Source: Anoplolepis gracilipes
Lineage: Eukaryota; Arthropoda; Insecta; Hymenoptera; Formicidae
NCBI RefSeq assembly: GCF_047496725.1
Contig: NC_132970.1
Coordinates: forward strand, 11,476,501-11,540,500
Direction of reading: 5' to 3'
DNA length: 64,000 nucleotides
Position 1 is the first letter of the stretch. Every line of letters starts with the position of its first letter. The position numbers and the translations under genes are program-made. Shown in pieces: positions 1 through 14,300 of this stretch. The notes under the pieces were generated by a model. The model was not told the DNA's origin, ran no database searches, and saw only the letters and a program-made list of their open reading frames with translations.

Positions 1-310
1 TCGGATTTTTGATAAATATCAAACTTCTGCATTAACTTAATTCTATAATAAAGAATAAATAAAAGACTCGAATAGAATATAAAAAGACATAAATCACAGG
101 CAAATAAGAATCTAGCGTTGGTTACGAAGCACGAATAAAAAAATTCCATTTATTTTGATTAATACATATGAATTCTATATATTAATATTATTACTGAAGA
201 TGGGCCGAAGAGGTACTGAACGTTTAATTAAATTGATTTTTATATAAATAATGCAATTTTTATTCGCGCTCCATAATCAGCGCTAAACTCTTGTCTGCCT
301 GTAATTTATA
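1..310. other. Left-edge AT-rich stretch, no gene seen
   Basis: Nothing coding is recognisable. If the MFSD6-like gene continues leftward, this is its next intron; otherwise it is 3' untranslated sequence. Confidence 0.4.
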
Positions 311-370
311 TCATCTTAATTCTAGTTCGTCGTGTGGGTAACTATGTATATATTTAAAAATTTTTTGTAC

Positions 371-1720
371 CTTGTTCAATGTCACAGCTACTACAATGAT
401 ATCGGCGATCATAGCTATCAACATAATGTAAAATATACAAGTGTAATCTTTTTCATACTGTCCTTCGCTCAAAAGATCCACCAGGTAACCTGCGCTTATA
501 CCGAATATACCAAAACCAATGCTGCCCCACATCTTCTGCTTTCCGTAATCGTTCCTTTTCTCGTAACCTGTGAAGTTCAAGATATAAAAAAGTAACCAGA
601 AAATAAGTGTTATTTATGTAACATTAAACATGTTATGAATACAAACCAAGAAGATCAAAACAGATGGCATCTGCTATGCTGACCACAACTGCCATTCCGA
701 TCCAACTTATTATGGCTGCCCACAAAAATAGATGAAACTGATAAGTAGACTGTCTTATATCACTGTGTGAATCCTTAGCTTCTTGTAAAAGATGATTAAA
801 TGCACTGTTATTGTGACAGGTTGCCATACACTTTGTTCTCAATTGGTCCCCGCATACTGGAACATGTTTAACACCATCCAGAAACATATGCACCTTTACG
901 TCTACGCAGTTGCTCGTCTATAAATTATTTTTTATGATAAAATATTAATGCCTAATTTCTTCAGAATAAGTGAATAAAATATTCTATAAATTTCTCTTAC
1001 AAGTAAGTCTTGATATATATCAAATTGTGCATTAAATTCAAATGTGCTGTTCATAGAAACATTCTTGCTGGATAACTCAATGTAACCATGAGATACTCCT
1101 TTGCAGGATAACTATAAAAAAACATTTAACTTTTATTATATATTTAATATAAAAGACTAATACATGTAATTGTACAAAAAATTGTATTCAATTCATACAC
1201 ACCTGACAAACTGAGTTCATATGAATATTTTCTAATATTACAGCACTTAATGCTTTCTGCGAGAATTCCTTCTGTGGACAAATCTCTAAGAATGGTATGT
1301 TATTGTCACAGATAAGAGTAACGTTTGCACTCCTGTCCATTTCAGGAATAAAATAAATAGAGAAAAAGGCTATTGTCAATACAGCTTGAAATATCAAAAA
1401 GAAAGTCTTATGCAGTCTAAACTTGTCAGCTAAACTACCAAACAATGGTTTTGCAATTAGACCAGAAATTGGTAATACTGTATACATTGTGCCGACTAAT
1501 GTTCCAGAGAAGCCCAATTGTTTTCCAATCGTTGGCAAAAATTGTACCATTGGTGCTGTCGCTGCAAATAAACGACAACACAATCAACACAAGACACAAG
1601 AGATATGTATACATATAACATAGCGGTTGAAGAAACAGAATTTCAATTCAACTCACCAGCATTGAAAAGAAAATAATGTGACTTTATAGGCGCCAATTCC
1701 TTATTCACGTTTTCCAACAT
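371..1720 (-). CDS. MFSD6: MFSD6-type major facilitator transporter, N-terminal half (partial at left edge)
   Basis: Exons, in gene order: 1657-1720, 1203-1561, 1001-1111, 647-917 and 371-567. Phases close over 334 codons. The start reads MLENVNKELAPIKSHYFLFN, followed by TAPMVQFLPTIGKQLG, the usual MFSD6 opening. The MFS loop motif GSLADKFRLHK follows the second membrane segment. About six hydrophobic segments are visible, with a large extracellular loop (codons about 125-245) holding several Cys and N-x-S/T sites between the third and fourth. A 12-helix MFS protein should continue, so the gene very probably splices at AAG|GTACAA (370/371) to exons left of the window. If it reads through, it stops at 311-313 after HDELELR. 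The frame is also open upstream of the chosen ATG to an acceptor near 1772, so the true start may lie in another exon. Substrate is unknown; insect members are multipass membrane proteins. Confidence 0.85.
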
Positions 1721-1771
1721 GTTGCAGATGTCAATCAGTGAAATTGTTGATTTAGTTTTTTTTTCTCTATC

Positions 1772-2687
1772 TGTAATAAAATAAAAAGTAATTGCAACAC
1801 CTCAGATGCGTGTTTGAAACCATCAGTTTATGAAACAAACAAATTCACTTGATCATGTAAAAAATTATCGTGTATAATAACGTTCTTCCTCTTTTCAAGA
1901 GACTAGCACGCCAATTAATAAACTAATTTCTACCTATAGAACAAGTTACATATGTACACAGTTTATTATACCACCGACGAGATATAATAGAGTACAATTA
2001 CGTACATCGCGTTCGAGACGTAAACACTTATTTATCGATGGACGATTCGCGCGAAAGACAAAATTTACACGATCGCCCGAATTTTTCTTTTTTTTTATGA
2101 AAAGCAAATTTTACCTCAGACGCGACTTAACGAGCCGACAAATTGGACTAATCAAAGTTAATAGAACGTGTTAAAGTCCACCATCTCACACGTCAACTTA
2201 ACCAAAATCTTACACGTCGCGTGTCTTGCACTTTGTTCACCATCCGTTCACCTCCACTTGATACGAGATCTTTACTATCTGCTGCACACAAGTAGATATA
2301 CTTTGCAATATCATATGAATCACGAGGCGAAGATAAGAATATATATATATATATGAACTTTGACGACGAGTTCTTTTCTTGTTTTATCGGACCGGTTAGA
2401 TTACGCAATTTTATCTATATAAGTGTCAAATTATATATTATATTGCATCGATTATATCAACCGATTTGTGAATCTGCAGTTATACGGTCATAAAAATCGT
2501 TATTTGATTGTGACAACGTTGCACACGTTGTTTACTACGCCTTCTTTAATCGCGCGTGGGATTATTTGCTGTTACAGCTGTATTTATGTAATGTCATTAT
2601 ATAGGCGTAGTCTGCTATATATCGTCCATTTCATTGCACATGTATTGCATATTATATGTAATTTTTTGTTCCTTTTTGCAAGCATAA

Positions 2688-2745
<58 letters not shown>

Positions 2746-5341
2746 AATAACCAGCTTGCATTAAAATGAAACAGGTACGTCTTGTAGCAAAAATACAATA
2801 AAAATAAACACAAAACGAACAAAGTAACAAGAAGGAATGCAAGTAGAATAAAAAGTATAAAAAATAGACTTGTTCTTCGTTAATCATACTTTTAATATAC
2901 TTTTTCAGAACTTTCTTTTTCTTTATTCATTATATGAATGTACACTTTTTGTTTTAAACGCAGAAAATATTTAAAAAAATAAAAAAAATTTTTTAATATT
3001 TTATTTGAAATATTAAGGACCTTATACTAAAAAAAAAAAAAAATACAAATATATACATATATATATATATTTTATATATATTATATAATATATTATATAT
3101 ATTATATACATATATGTATTATATATATGTATGATATATATATATATATATATGAACGTTAAAATACATTAACAAAAAGTACAATGTACAATAAACATAT
3201 ATAGCTATATCAATTAATAAAATGGCAATAAAACGTAAATAATTTGTCGCTATTTAATGAAAAAAAAAAAAGAATTATTTAGAACTTTTTCCCGACATGC
3301 GGTTATCCTATTCTTATCACAGAATTAATTTTACGATAGTTTGTAACAAACTGTGTTTTAATTTGTGTCATCGATACATTTACAATATACATTTACAATA
3401 TATATGTATATATTTATAAGTTTCAATATACCGCTTCTTTTCCTGACGATACTTCGCGAGCGCGCGCGGTTTCATTCGTAAAGATGAGTTAATGAATGTA
3501 TCATGATAATTAGCGGCATGTGTATATTTCGTCTTTGTGTTTTTGCGCATATGCTTGTACACATATATATATATATTTCTGTGATCTTGTTATAGACTAT
3601 ATATTATATATGCGTCTCTCTTGTCAACATATCTTTATCTTCCATAGCAATTTTCTCTCGTCGCGATCGGATTCGTCCCAGATTTTGCAGTTTTCCCTTT
3701 ACATCGAGCATATTTTCTATATGCGAGATATGTATTTTATATATACAAAGAAAGCCTAACTCTTACGTACTAGCCTTACAATGTTAGGTAATCTACATAA
3801 CATACACCAGCAACAGAGTGCGTTCGATATTTATTATACATAAAAATTCTCTTCGGTTTTACGCGCAAAAAATGTCTCGCGCTTTCTAAGGTCGACAATT
3901 AATCACTATAAATCAGATTGAATCGAGAATCAACGTAAAATTGACAGCTAGATGACACTCAGCGAATCATGGACCCAAACCTCGGAACTACGGGGGTTTT
4001 GTCTGTCACTAATTAATCATAAATCCGAATATTGCATAATTCCATTTTTTTTTCAACACACACACACATACCGACAAGATATACATTCGTTCGCGCGTGC
4101 GTTGGTCAACACGAGAAATAGTATTGCATAAAATATATTTGCATGTAAGTAAAATAACAAGTATTTTATATATGTATATAGACAGAGAGAATTTCTCTCA
4201 AAATTTATTCTAAATCATGTTTTCGAGAACAACATAGCATTTGAAAGTATTTTATATAATTTTTACTTATTAATATGTATTATGTAGTAAAAATGCAAAA
4301 TTAAATTTTAATATTACCTTGTAAAATTTTAAATAATTTATTAATAATTAAAATTATATTAACGCCTAAAAGTATATTATTAAAATTAATTTTTAAAAAT
4401 GTTAATAAATAAAATTAAGTAAAGTTTTATTTTGTTAAACAGAGAAAATAGAATGTAGATAGACTGATATAGAGTAGTTATAGAAATAAAGATAGACTGT
4501 ATAAATTTTATAAATACGATATTGTCTGTTGCTCAATCCTGGTTAATTTAAAAAAGTACATTATATAAAGAAATGTGGATAATTTTACTGTGTGTAGTTA
4601 TTTATATTTACATAAATGCCAAGTTGTCCCAAAATTAAAAACATGGGAAAAAATTTATAAAAAATTTATGTTGAAATTTCCTCCGCGTATATATACATAT
4701 ATATTTTATTCTTGTATTCACAAATATATTTTACTCGATATTTTGCACGGAGGAACTTTTGATAGACGTGTGATCGACATACTCTCGTTACTGACTTTGA
4801 CTTAATTAGAGCTATTAAACCTGTCGGTCTCGTTTTAAAAAACTATCAAAAATTCCTATATTGAAAGTAGACTTGTCCCTTATGTACAGATTATTTTTTT
4901 TTTTTTTTTTATACTGGATAGAAGCTAGACTTCCTTCCTTTCGACGAATGGTGTAAAAATGTCAAAGGTACATTCGAATTAGTCATTTGTAAAAAAGGAA
5001 GCTGCAGTCAAAGAAATCTACAAAGATCTATTTATCTAGCTTCGTAAAAAGTCTCACACCGTCAATTGCGTAAAAAACAATAGAAAAGACAAGTCGCGAG
5101 GAGGCTGTCCCTTATAAATTAAAAAAAAAAAAAAATTAAAAAAATGAAACGAAGGGGTTCATACTGCTCTCTCGCGTGCTCGCCAAGAGACTTTCAATTA
5201 ACATTCAGTATCGCGCGACGACAGATCTGTCTAAAATGATTCCTTGTCTTCCGGTACGTCGCAAAGTTATGTTCGAGGTCCATTTCATCAGGAAAGTCAA
5301 TTTGTCATCATCATGAATCGATCTTCTAACAATCTTATCGG
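1772..5341. other. Intergenic region between the MFSD6-like gene and CECR2
   Basis: This AT-rich stretch has many short A/T runs and simple repeats. It should contain the 5' untranslated region and promoter of the MFSD6-like gene (about 1,770-2,400) and the 3' untranslated region of CECR2 (leftward from 5,341). Open frames here are short and dominated by Tyr/Ile codons from (TA)n. No conserved protein was recognised. Confidence 0.5.
2692..2742. repeat. (TA)n microsatellite
   Basis: An uninterrupted TA run of about 50 bp, in the intergenic region downstream of CECR2. Confidence 0.95.
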
Positions 5342-8300
5342 CTAAAGCCAGGATCTGTGGTGATGCGGTGGAGGTGGTTGAAAAGCGTAGAGGGAATGGA
5401 AGTACTGCTGATAGGTAGCTTGATCCATTAGATTGGGCCCATGTGGTGTCACATAAGAGACTGGTGAAACGTAGGACCTTTGAGCGGCGGCGGCGGCAGC
5501 GGCAGCCGAATGCAGAAATGCGTGAGGTGGCGGGTAGTTCCTCGGCTGATTCCCCAGCTTGTTGCAAGCGGTAGGCTGACCCGAGGCGTTCGTCACCGTC
5601 GGCGGTACCACTGGTGGCTGCTGCTGCTGCTGTTGTTGCTGTTGCTGCTGCTGCTGCCGTAGGGCCATAGTGTAATAACTGGTCGGACAAAAGTCGTCTG
5701 CCAGAAAGGCAAACGTGGCCGCATCCTTGTCGTAGGCGAACGGTGGCACGGCGGTCGCGCCGCTAGTGGATGTAGCGAAGTTGGCGAAGGCACTGCCGGC
5801 GGGTGGAACCGCGGCTGCTGTCTTCAGGGCGCCGATGGAATCGGCAGCCACGTACTGCGGGAAAGCGGCTATACCCGCCGCTTGTTGCTGATCAACAGCG
5901 GTCGTCGTGACGGCCGTAACGGCCGCGTTTTGTTGCTCCTGCTGTTGCGGATGCTTGCTCTTCCGGCTTCTCTTCGTCTTGGACGGCGTCGCAGTGGACG
6001 GCGTCATCGTAGTCGCAGGAGGTGCGGTTCGCGCGTTGCTCTCGCCAGCGCGTCCTCGCGATATCGCCAGGATACCCTGGCTGTTTTTCTGCGCCAGGCT
6101 CTGCAGCAGATTGAGCTGCTCAAGCTCAGCCGCGCCAGTACCGGCACCGCGACTATAAGCGGCGAGATGTTCCGGCTTCGTCGCTGGCGGCGGTCGTGGT
6201 ATAGTTAATAGTTGCTGTTGTTGCTGCTGATCTTTACGATCCGGTGGTGTCCGACCTGGTGGTACAAGACCGAGGCTGAGTCGCGCGTATGCTGGATTAG
6301 CCGCCATGGAATCGGCCAAGCTGCCAACGAACGTTGGTGTGCCGTCGTACTGACTGACCGAAACGGAGACCTCCGATTGAGGTAGAGCCATTATCGGGTC
6401 GAAACTGGCGAATTGCTCCTGACCCGGACGTGCCGTCGCTTCTTGCGACATACCGCGTGAACTGGTTGTGTCACCACTACCACTGGACGGCGGCTCGTAC
6501 GCACGTTTCTTCATTGGAGGCGGATTACCGGTGGGACTGCCAGACGTACTGCCGCCACCAGTGGATTTGGAACCGGCATCGAAATAATGCGGACTAGGAT
6601 ACACCGGCCGCGAATTCGGTAGCGGATAACCAGGTTGAAAACCACCTGGATAGAGTGATTCGTGGGCCGTCGTCAAGTTCTCTTGGAATGCTCGCAACTG
6701 ATTCGGCGAGGGCGCGGGTAATTGTTCCCCACTATTGCTGGACGGTGCTGTTTTGCCAAGATAACCACCGCGTGGCTGGATCTCCATAAAACCAGGTCGT
6801 GACTCTTGTGACGTTGATTGCTGCTGCGTCTGTTGTTGACCGCCGCTATGCCTCGAGACGGACCTCTGAAGCTCGTTAGAAAAACTATTCGGATACGTTG
6901 GTGGATATTGACCTGGTGATTGATAGATCTGATGATTTGCAGTGTTTAGATTCAACGACGATTCCGACTGAGCAGGAAAGTTTCTCTGTTGATCTCCCGT
7001 CGCCGGCTTCTCGGTAGCGTTAGATTTTAGATATTCCGTCCGATGATCGGATTCATTCACGGACGACGATATCGTAGGTGACTGCTGAACGTACCTGGGA
7101 TTTTGTTTGAAATCTTGAGGATAGCTTGCAGCCGGCGGCGGCGCCGTAGCCGCGGGATACTCATCCGAACTTTTCGATTGAAGCTGAGAATAATTGGCCG
7201 TCTGTTGTGGAGAAGGTTGCGAGTAATTGGGTGATTGTTGCGATGGTGTCGCTGGGTTGCAAGCAGACTTTCGTTGAGGCGAGGACTGCGGGTAATTGCG
7301 AGATTGTTGCGGCGATGGTTGCGAGTAGTTCGTTGCCGTCGCTGTTCCGGGTGTCTGTTGCGGCGAAAGCTGTGAGTAATTCGGCGGTGTCTGTGGCGAG
7401 TGTAACGGATGCGAGTATGTTGGCGGCTGCTGCGGGGACGATTGGTGCGAGTAATTGGTCAGCGATTGTGGCGACGACTGCGAGTACGAGTTATTCTGTG
7501 GTGACGGTTCGGAGAATGGTGACGTTTGCGTTTGCGGCGAAGCATGCTGAGGAAAAGTCTGTATTTGTTGCTGCTGATGCGATGATTGCGAGTAACTTCG
7601 ATCGAGCTGCGGAGGAGTCGGATACGAGGAGTTCAATGATTGCGAAGGTGATGGTTGTGAGTAGCTGGCGGAGCGTGTTTGTGGCGATGACTGAGGCGAG
7701 AAACTCGGCGGTTGAGGGGACGGCTGCGAGTAAGCGCTGGGCGGTTGAGGCGAAGGTTGAGAATAGTTCGCGGGTGGCGGCTGCGGCGAGAGACGACCAT
7801 ATCCGGCGGGTTGTTGAGGAGAGGATTGCGGGTACGGAGAGTGCTGCTGTTGCGGAGACGGTTGTGAGTAATTCGGCGGTGTTTGAGGGGAGGATTGCGA
7901 GTAGGGTGAGTGCTGCTGCGGAGAAGCTTGCGGATAATTGGCGACCGCCTGAGGAGAAGGCTGAGAATAATTAGCGACTGCATTCTGCTGTGGAGATGAT
8001 TGCGAATAATTCGGCGTAGGCGGTTGTTGTGGCGAGGGTTGCGAGTAATTCGACGGCGGCGTCCGGGCTGATGTTTGAGGATAAACTGGCTGCATCGGTT
8101 GTGGAGAGTGTTGTGGATAGACGGGAGATTGATTTTGATTATTGGCCGGCAACTGTTGCGAGAAGCGTTGCGGCGACATTTGAGAATATGGTTCGCTGGG
8201 ATTCTCTTGGGGTGAGGTTTTCTGATACGGTGACTGATACGGCGGTTGCGCGTGTACCTGAGGATAAACGGGTGATTGTTGCTCATAGGATGATGGATAG

Positions 8301-11300
8301 GCCGGTGACAAAGGGTGAGGATTTTGCGGGGATGGCGTGGGTGGCAATTGTGCGCTGTACGTCGGTGGCGTCGCGTAATAAGGACTGTTATACGGACTAC
8401 TCCCGGTCGATAATGCGTCTTGATAAAATCCCGCGCCTCTTATCGGTTCGGTCGGAGTCATCGCGGGCTGACATTGCGGAGAACGAGCTGCGCGTGGAAT
8501 GGCTGGTGGTGATTCCTGAGAGAAACTAGACACCGATTCACTGACACTACTACCGCCGGTGCTCAGTCGTCGTTGCCTGCCGCAAAACACTTCCTGTAGA
8601 TCGCCTTCTTTCTTCATCGGCGCGGTCTCTTCCACTTCTTCGTCTTTCTTTTTTGATTTTGGCGCTCCGAAAGCTTTGAACCAGGCACTCAAATTCGGCG
8701 TAGCGGACTTTGGTTTCTGCGCTTCTTCCGTATTCTTAGGTTGAGTCGTTTCTTTGTCCTCCGCTGCACTCGATGTCTTTGTACCCTTAACGCCCAAAAT
8801 TTTTTCCTCTTTAATATTAGACGGAGTAAGGGCGTGATCCTCTTCCTCGTCATCGTTTGAAAGATTAGGCGATGATACCAAGCTTTTGCAGATCAAATGT
8901 ATGGAATCTACATTTTTCAGCACAGTACCTAAACTGAGCTTCGGTTCCTCATCAAGATCCTTACTCGATTGATCGTTATCATTTGCGGCGTGTGCTGCGG
9001 TGTCATTGGCGTTGGCGTTGGGTAAATTGAGCGGTTTCTTCAAAAGTAAATTTCCCTTACTCTTTCCAGGTTGCAAACGATCGATGGTGCGCTGTATCTT
9101 TTTCGGTCGACTCGGTCCATGAGGACCAAATATTTTGATGGAGCTTGGTCTCTTACGCGTAGCAATCTCTGCCTTCGATCCCGATCGACCAGATTCGACT
9201 GGAGGAACGTGAAGTACTGGAGAATCACTGCCAGAAGAGAATCCACAGAGTTTGGGCGCATCGTCAAGCCATTTGTTGATATCCTACACACAATAGCCAA
9301 ATCAATATATCAATATGCATATACAATACATATAATATAAATAAAATGAAAAGAAAGACGTAATTTATCTTATAATATAAATGGTTTTTTTGGAGTCAGT
9401 ATATTGTTATCGACAAATTATCGAAATATAAAAGTTTTTTACAGAAAATATAAATAAAATATTTTACAAAAATTTATTAACATAATATATCAAAGAATTG
9501 TATGAATATCTCTACATTCTAAAACTGTTAGTGTGTCCACATATGTTCACGAAAATCTTATCTTTTTCAATCAGTCATGAAAATCATGTCTCAATATTTT
9601 ATATCTATAGTTTGTTAATATCCTGTATATATCCTGCATATATTATTCTTCAATAAATATTAAAAATATTTTTTCGCAAATGAAATTACTTACATGAAGT
9701 GTTTTCTCTGTTGCTTGATTTAATGCTTGAATCGTAGAATTCTCTTCCATTCCTTTGGTATGTTTAGCATGAACAGCTTTCTTATTTTCATTGATTTCAG
9801 ATTCTTGTTTCTTAATTATGTCTGCACCCACAGTCTTTTCTTCCTTCGTACCTTTCTTCGACTTTGATCGCTTTGCACTATCTTTGTCATAGTCCTGATA
9901 AACATTACTGATTGAAGGCACTTTTACTGAATATGTGAGGCTGTTGCTTTTTACCGTTTTTCTTTGCTTCTCCTTTTCGTTTTTCAATTTTTCCTCACGT
10001 CTTCTATCGCTTATCTTATCCTTTAAACTATCAAGTGAATCCACGTCTTTATTACCGATTAACATAGAGAGCTTTTTGGAGATGTGAGTATGCTTTGAAT
10101 CTAAAGTGCTTTCTAATTCTATATCTTTGGGATCCGTTTGTCTTTTTAACTCTCCGTTCTTTAATTCTTCATTCTTTTTTTGTTTTGATTTCTTATCTTT
10201 CTGCTTTGTATGAATCTTGTCGGATTTTTCATCAGCCTTAGTTGCAGTCTTTGAATTTGCCTTCTCTTTCTTACGATTTTTTTTCGTTTTGACATGGGAA
10301 GATGGTTTCTTATCTTCCTCAAATACTGCATCGTTTTCTTCTATTTCAATCTTTTTTAATTTACTCTTTTTAGCGTTATCTGTCAATATTCCGGTTTCTT
10401 CAAGTTCTTTCTTTTCTATTTTTCTACTTTTACTTTTTACTGGAGATTCATACTCTTCCTCAAAGTCCTCTTTCCGCTTTTTGTTTTCTTTCGTTTCTTT
10501 TACAGATCGTACAATTTCCGAATCCTTTTTCGATTGATGTCGCTCTTTGCTTCCTTTCTTATTCGACGTTTTCAATTCTTCTGTTTCTTTAGATAGCTTT
10601 TTGGTTTTAAGTAAATTATTTACATCGACGTTTTTTCTTCTTTTCGACGCTACAATACTAGTTCCGGATATTGCACCTTCGCTCTCTTGATCTTCCTGTT
10701 CTTCTTCATCTTCCTCCAATTCTTCTTCTTTTACTTTCTTACCCTTCTTCTTTCCTCTTTTCTTCTTTGCAACCTTAATACTTTTACTCCTCTTTTCATC
10801 TTCATCCATTTTCTCGTTATTCTTAGACTTTGCCCTACTCTCGGGTTTATACGATTTGGATTTTTTGGTTGGCCTCTTCGAACGTTTACGTGTGTTATGA
10901 TGCGAAGAAGATAAATGACGCGGAGGATATGACGGAGACGTAGGTGTTCCAGCTAATGATCGAGGAGATGTAGGATCCTCGTCGCTGGATGTCTCCGATT
11001 CCAAATACCGACTTACGGCTTTATCGAAAGCTTCCTTAAGATTAACTGCCATTTCCGTATATTCTATAAAATATATAAATTATATTAGTATATTAGTAAA
11101 TTCATCAATATATGAGTACATAAAATCATTAGAATGGATGTATAACGAACGTGTAATGGACTATAATGGACATATAATGGATATAAATTTAAAGATAATT
11201 AGAAAACAAGAATTACAAACCATTATCTGAACCATTGTATTGCCTACAGTTGTCAACGATAAGCCGAAAATCATGTTTAAATTGACTTAAACTTTTGTAC

Positions 11301-14300
11301 GAGCCGCCCTCCAATTTCTCTTCCATGGTACTAAGATCCATAGGCTTGCGTACGACACTGTAGTATCTATAAAAATTATTTACAATATTATTAATTTAAC
11401 ACATTAGATGTAAATATTAATTTTACTTTCAATATATATGTATACGCAAAATTTTGAATACCTCGGCGCATACTCTTCATCCACGGGATCAATAAATGGC
11501 CAGGCATCCACATGATCTTTAATACTTTCGAGTACCTTATGCATTCCGACACAACGTTCCTCTTCTTCGATTCTGAACGAATAACCATATTTATACCCAT
11601 AATTACAAGATACATAATTATCGCCTTGATTACCGATACCCTTTTTCTTTTCCAGATCTTCTACCTCATCCCTAGTGTGAATTACAATTTGGCCAACAGC
11701 TGATGCCAAAGAATTGTTTGTCTGCCGTCCTTTCTTCTGAATCGGCGGTGTCGGTAATGGCGGAGTGATGTCTTCCTTAATATAAGTAGATTTTGAACCT
11801 TGCGCTTCCTTTTTAGTCCCTTTGTTTGTTTTAGTCTTAATCTTTGATCTGACCATGACTGCGTCCATCTGCGTCGTAGGCTCTTGACTACGAAGCACTC
11901 GCGAACTATTACGTTGTAATAATTTACGCCGCTGCTGTTTCTCTTTCAGATCGAACAATTTTGGTATTTCCGGCATAAAGTCTTCAGATAACGTACGGTA
12001 AAGTTTGCGCTCGGTATCGTATTCCTTGGAATATAAAGAAATGTCGATAATTTTAAATTCTGCGACAAAAATTGCACAATATACTTTTTTTTTGTAAGGG
12101 TAAGAATAATCATTACCGAATCGCGAAATTTTTCAACTAATCTGCTCCAATCCTGTTGAGTAAAACACACAACTTGCCAAACGCTCTCTCGTCCTTTGTT
12201 TTCGTTGTCTATTAAACTAGCTTCCTCCTTCTCTTCCTCTTCCTCTTTCGCCACTCTGTTCCGTCGTTTTTTACGCTTTTTGTCCTTTGGCTTACTTTTC
12301 TGCTTGTGTGAGGCACTATTAGAAGTATCAATGTAGTCCTCCCGGTACAATCGGGTGCCGTAGAAGTACCAATAGGCAGAATTCTTACGATCATGACCTA
12401 AAGGTTCGACTCGCAGGCTATCCGAGTCCAAGTTACTTAACGACTGCTCCTGTCATTTATATTGTTAAGTAATTACATGTATAAAATCGCTCATGTATAT
12501 AAAAAATCTCGTCTGATTAAATACATACTACGTCTTCAGCGTCTAGCCTGAAGTCACAGAGCGCGCGTAATATTTCTACTTTTTGACGAAGCGGTAATAA
12601 TTCAAAATCTACGTCTGTATTGAAAGGATTTTCGCATTTGTATTCCTGTATAAATGTACAAGACCATATGTTTTAGTTTTACTTTATGTCAATTGTAAAC
12701 TCAACATTGCGAGGCAACGTTCAGTAATACTTACTTGACATTTTTTTCGAAAAAGTCTACGTAGAAACATCTGATAATTAAAAGTAGAGATATCATTGCG
12801 GGTATCATTTGGCAAGCAACCTTCCAATAATTTCACTATTAGTTCCTGAAGCAGTCGTCCTTCGGTACCTCCGTCCGTTAATAAAGCTTCTTCTAAATCC
12901 TAAAATTTAATAGCATATCAATATATGTTTCCTTATATAATATTACATAATATTATAAAATAAAAAATGTAAAAAAAAAAAGAAACCAAAATAATGTACA
13001 AGCCAGATAAATAATAACAGTAAAGCTGAAGCAATGGGAGCTATTTACATATAAATAATACTAAAGCGATATACTAAACAAGCCTTATATACATTACTCA
13101 TAAAAGAGATTTAGCATTTTATTTTAATTAGATACCTCAATATCAAAATCCAGAAGATTGAAGGCAGCTCTAAATAATGAGCAAAAATGTGCTATACTTG
13201 GCACCTCCCACCACGATTGAATGTCTAAAAAAAATAAAGGAAAGATTAAAAAAAAAGTTTCTTAATCTCAATCCATCTCTATTTGAAAGTAACCAATGTA
13301 ATTGTGCATAATGCGTTCACTATTTAAAAATTATATATCAAATTATTAATAATATTAATAATAATTTTGAATTTCATATAACACATACATTTTTTGTTTA
13401 AATATATTTCAAAAATAATTTTTTTAAATATTTACATCCCTTTTTTATTTATATATTTTCTTTATTAAATACAAATATATAATATTCTTCTATTTAATCT
13501 TTTAAATATTTAGATACACAAAGGAAAGAAAAAGAATAAATAATATATTGAAAATTCACGTGATATTTTTTATTATAAAATGGAAATTATTATATCATGA
13601 TTACACCTTTCTACAGCTTTCTAAATATTTCTAGTATAATCCTTTACATATTTGCAACAGACATTGGTTTGATTTGTTCAAACACAATCATCTCATTTAT
13701 GATAATTAATGTTCATTATGTCACCTCATAGACACATATCTCACACACAACAAACATTTTTCAAACATTTCATCAATTTTACAACTATAAAGGATACAGA
13801 CATGAAAATACATGCATAATAAAAATTTTAATTATGTAAATTGGACAATTTTTTTCCTGTAATTATTTTTATATAGCTTTGAATATATTAATACACATCA
13901 GCTTGCAAATAATCAAAAATATAAAACTTTGAAAAAAAAATTTTTAATAAAAAATCAAATTTCTAATTGACACTTTCAATAAAGCTGACAAACATAAAAA
14001 ATAATACTGTGTAAAATTGTACACTTTCTTCAGGTTAAACATTTAAGGCTCAGGATTATAATAAGTAGAATATACATAAGTAAAAGAATCTGAATCTAAA
14101 ACTAGAGAGAGAATCCGAAATTACATCTGCTGCTACACAAAGATCTGACACTATTTCAACTTACATTGCTATTTCAATTGACATTTCGGACAAATAAAAA
14201 AAAAAAAAAAAAAAAATTATCGAAGAATATGATTTTTATCACGTTTGGTGCAGTTTTCCGTGCGGTGACTCACCTAGGATCCCGATGAAAGTAGGAAACA

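Noticed and set aside
7207..7974. 255-codon open frame on the plus strand
   Set aside because: It is antisense to the CECR2 Pro-Ser-Gln repeat; the repetitive codons keep the opposite strand open. The product has no domain.
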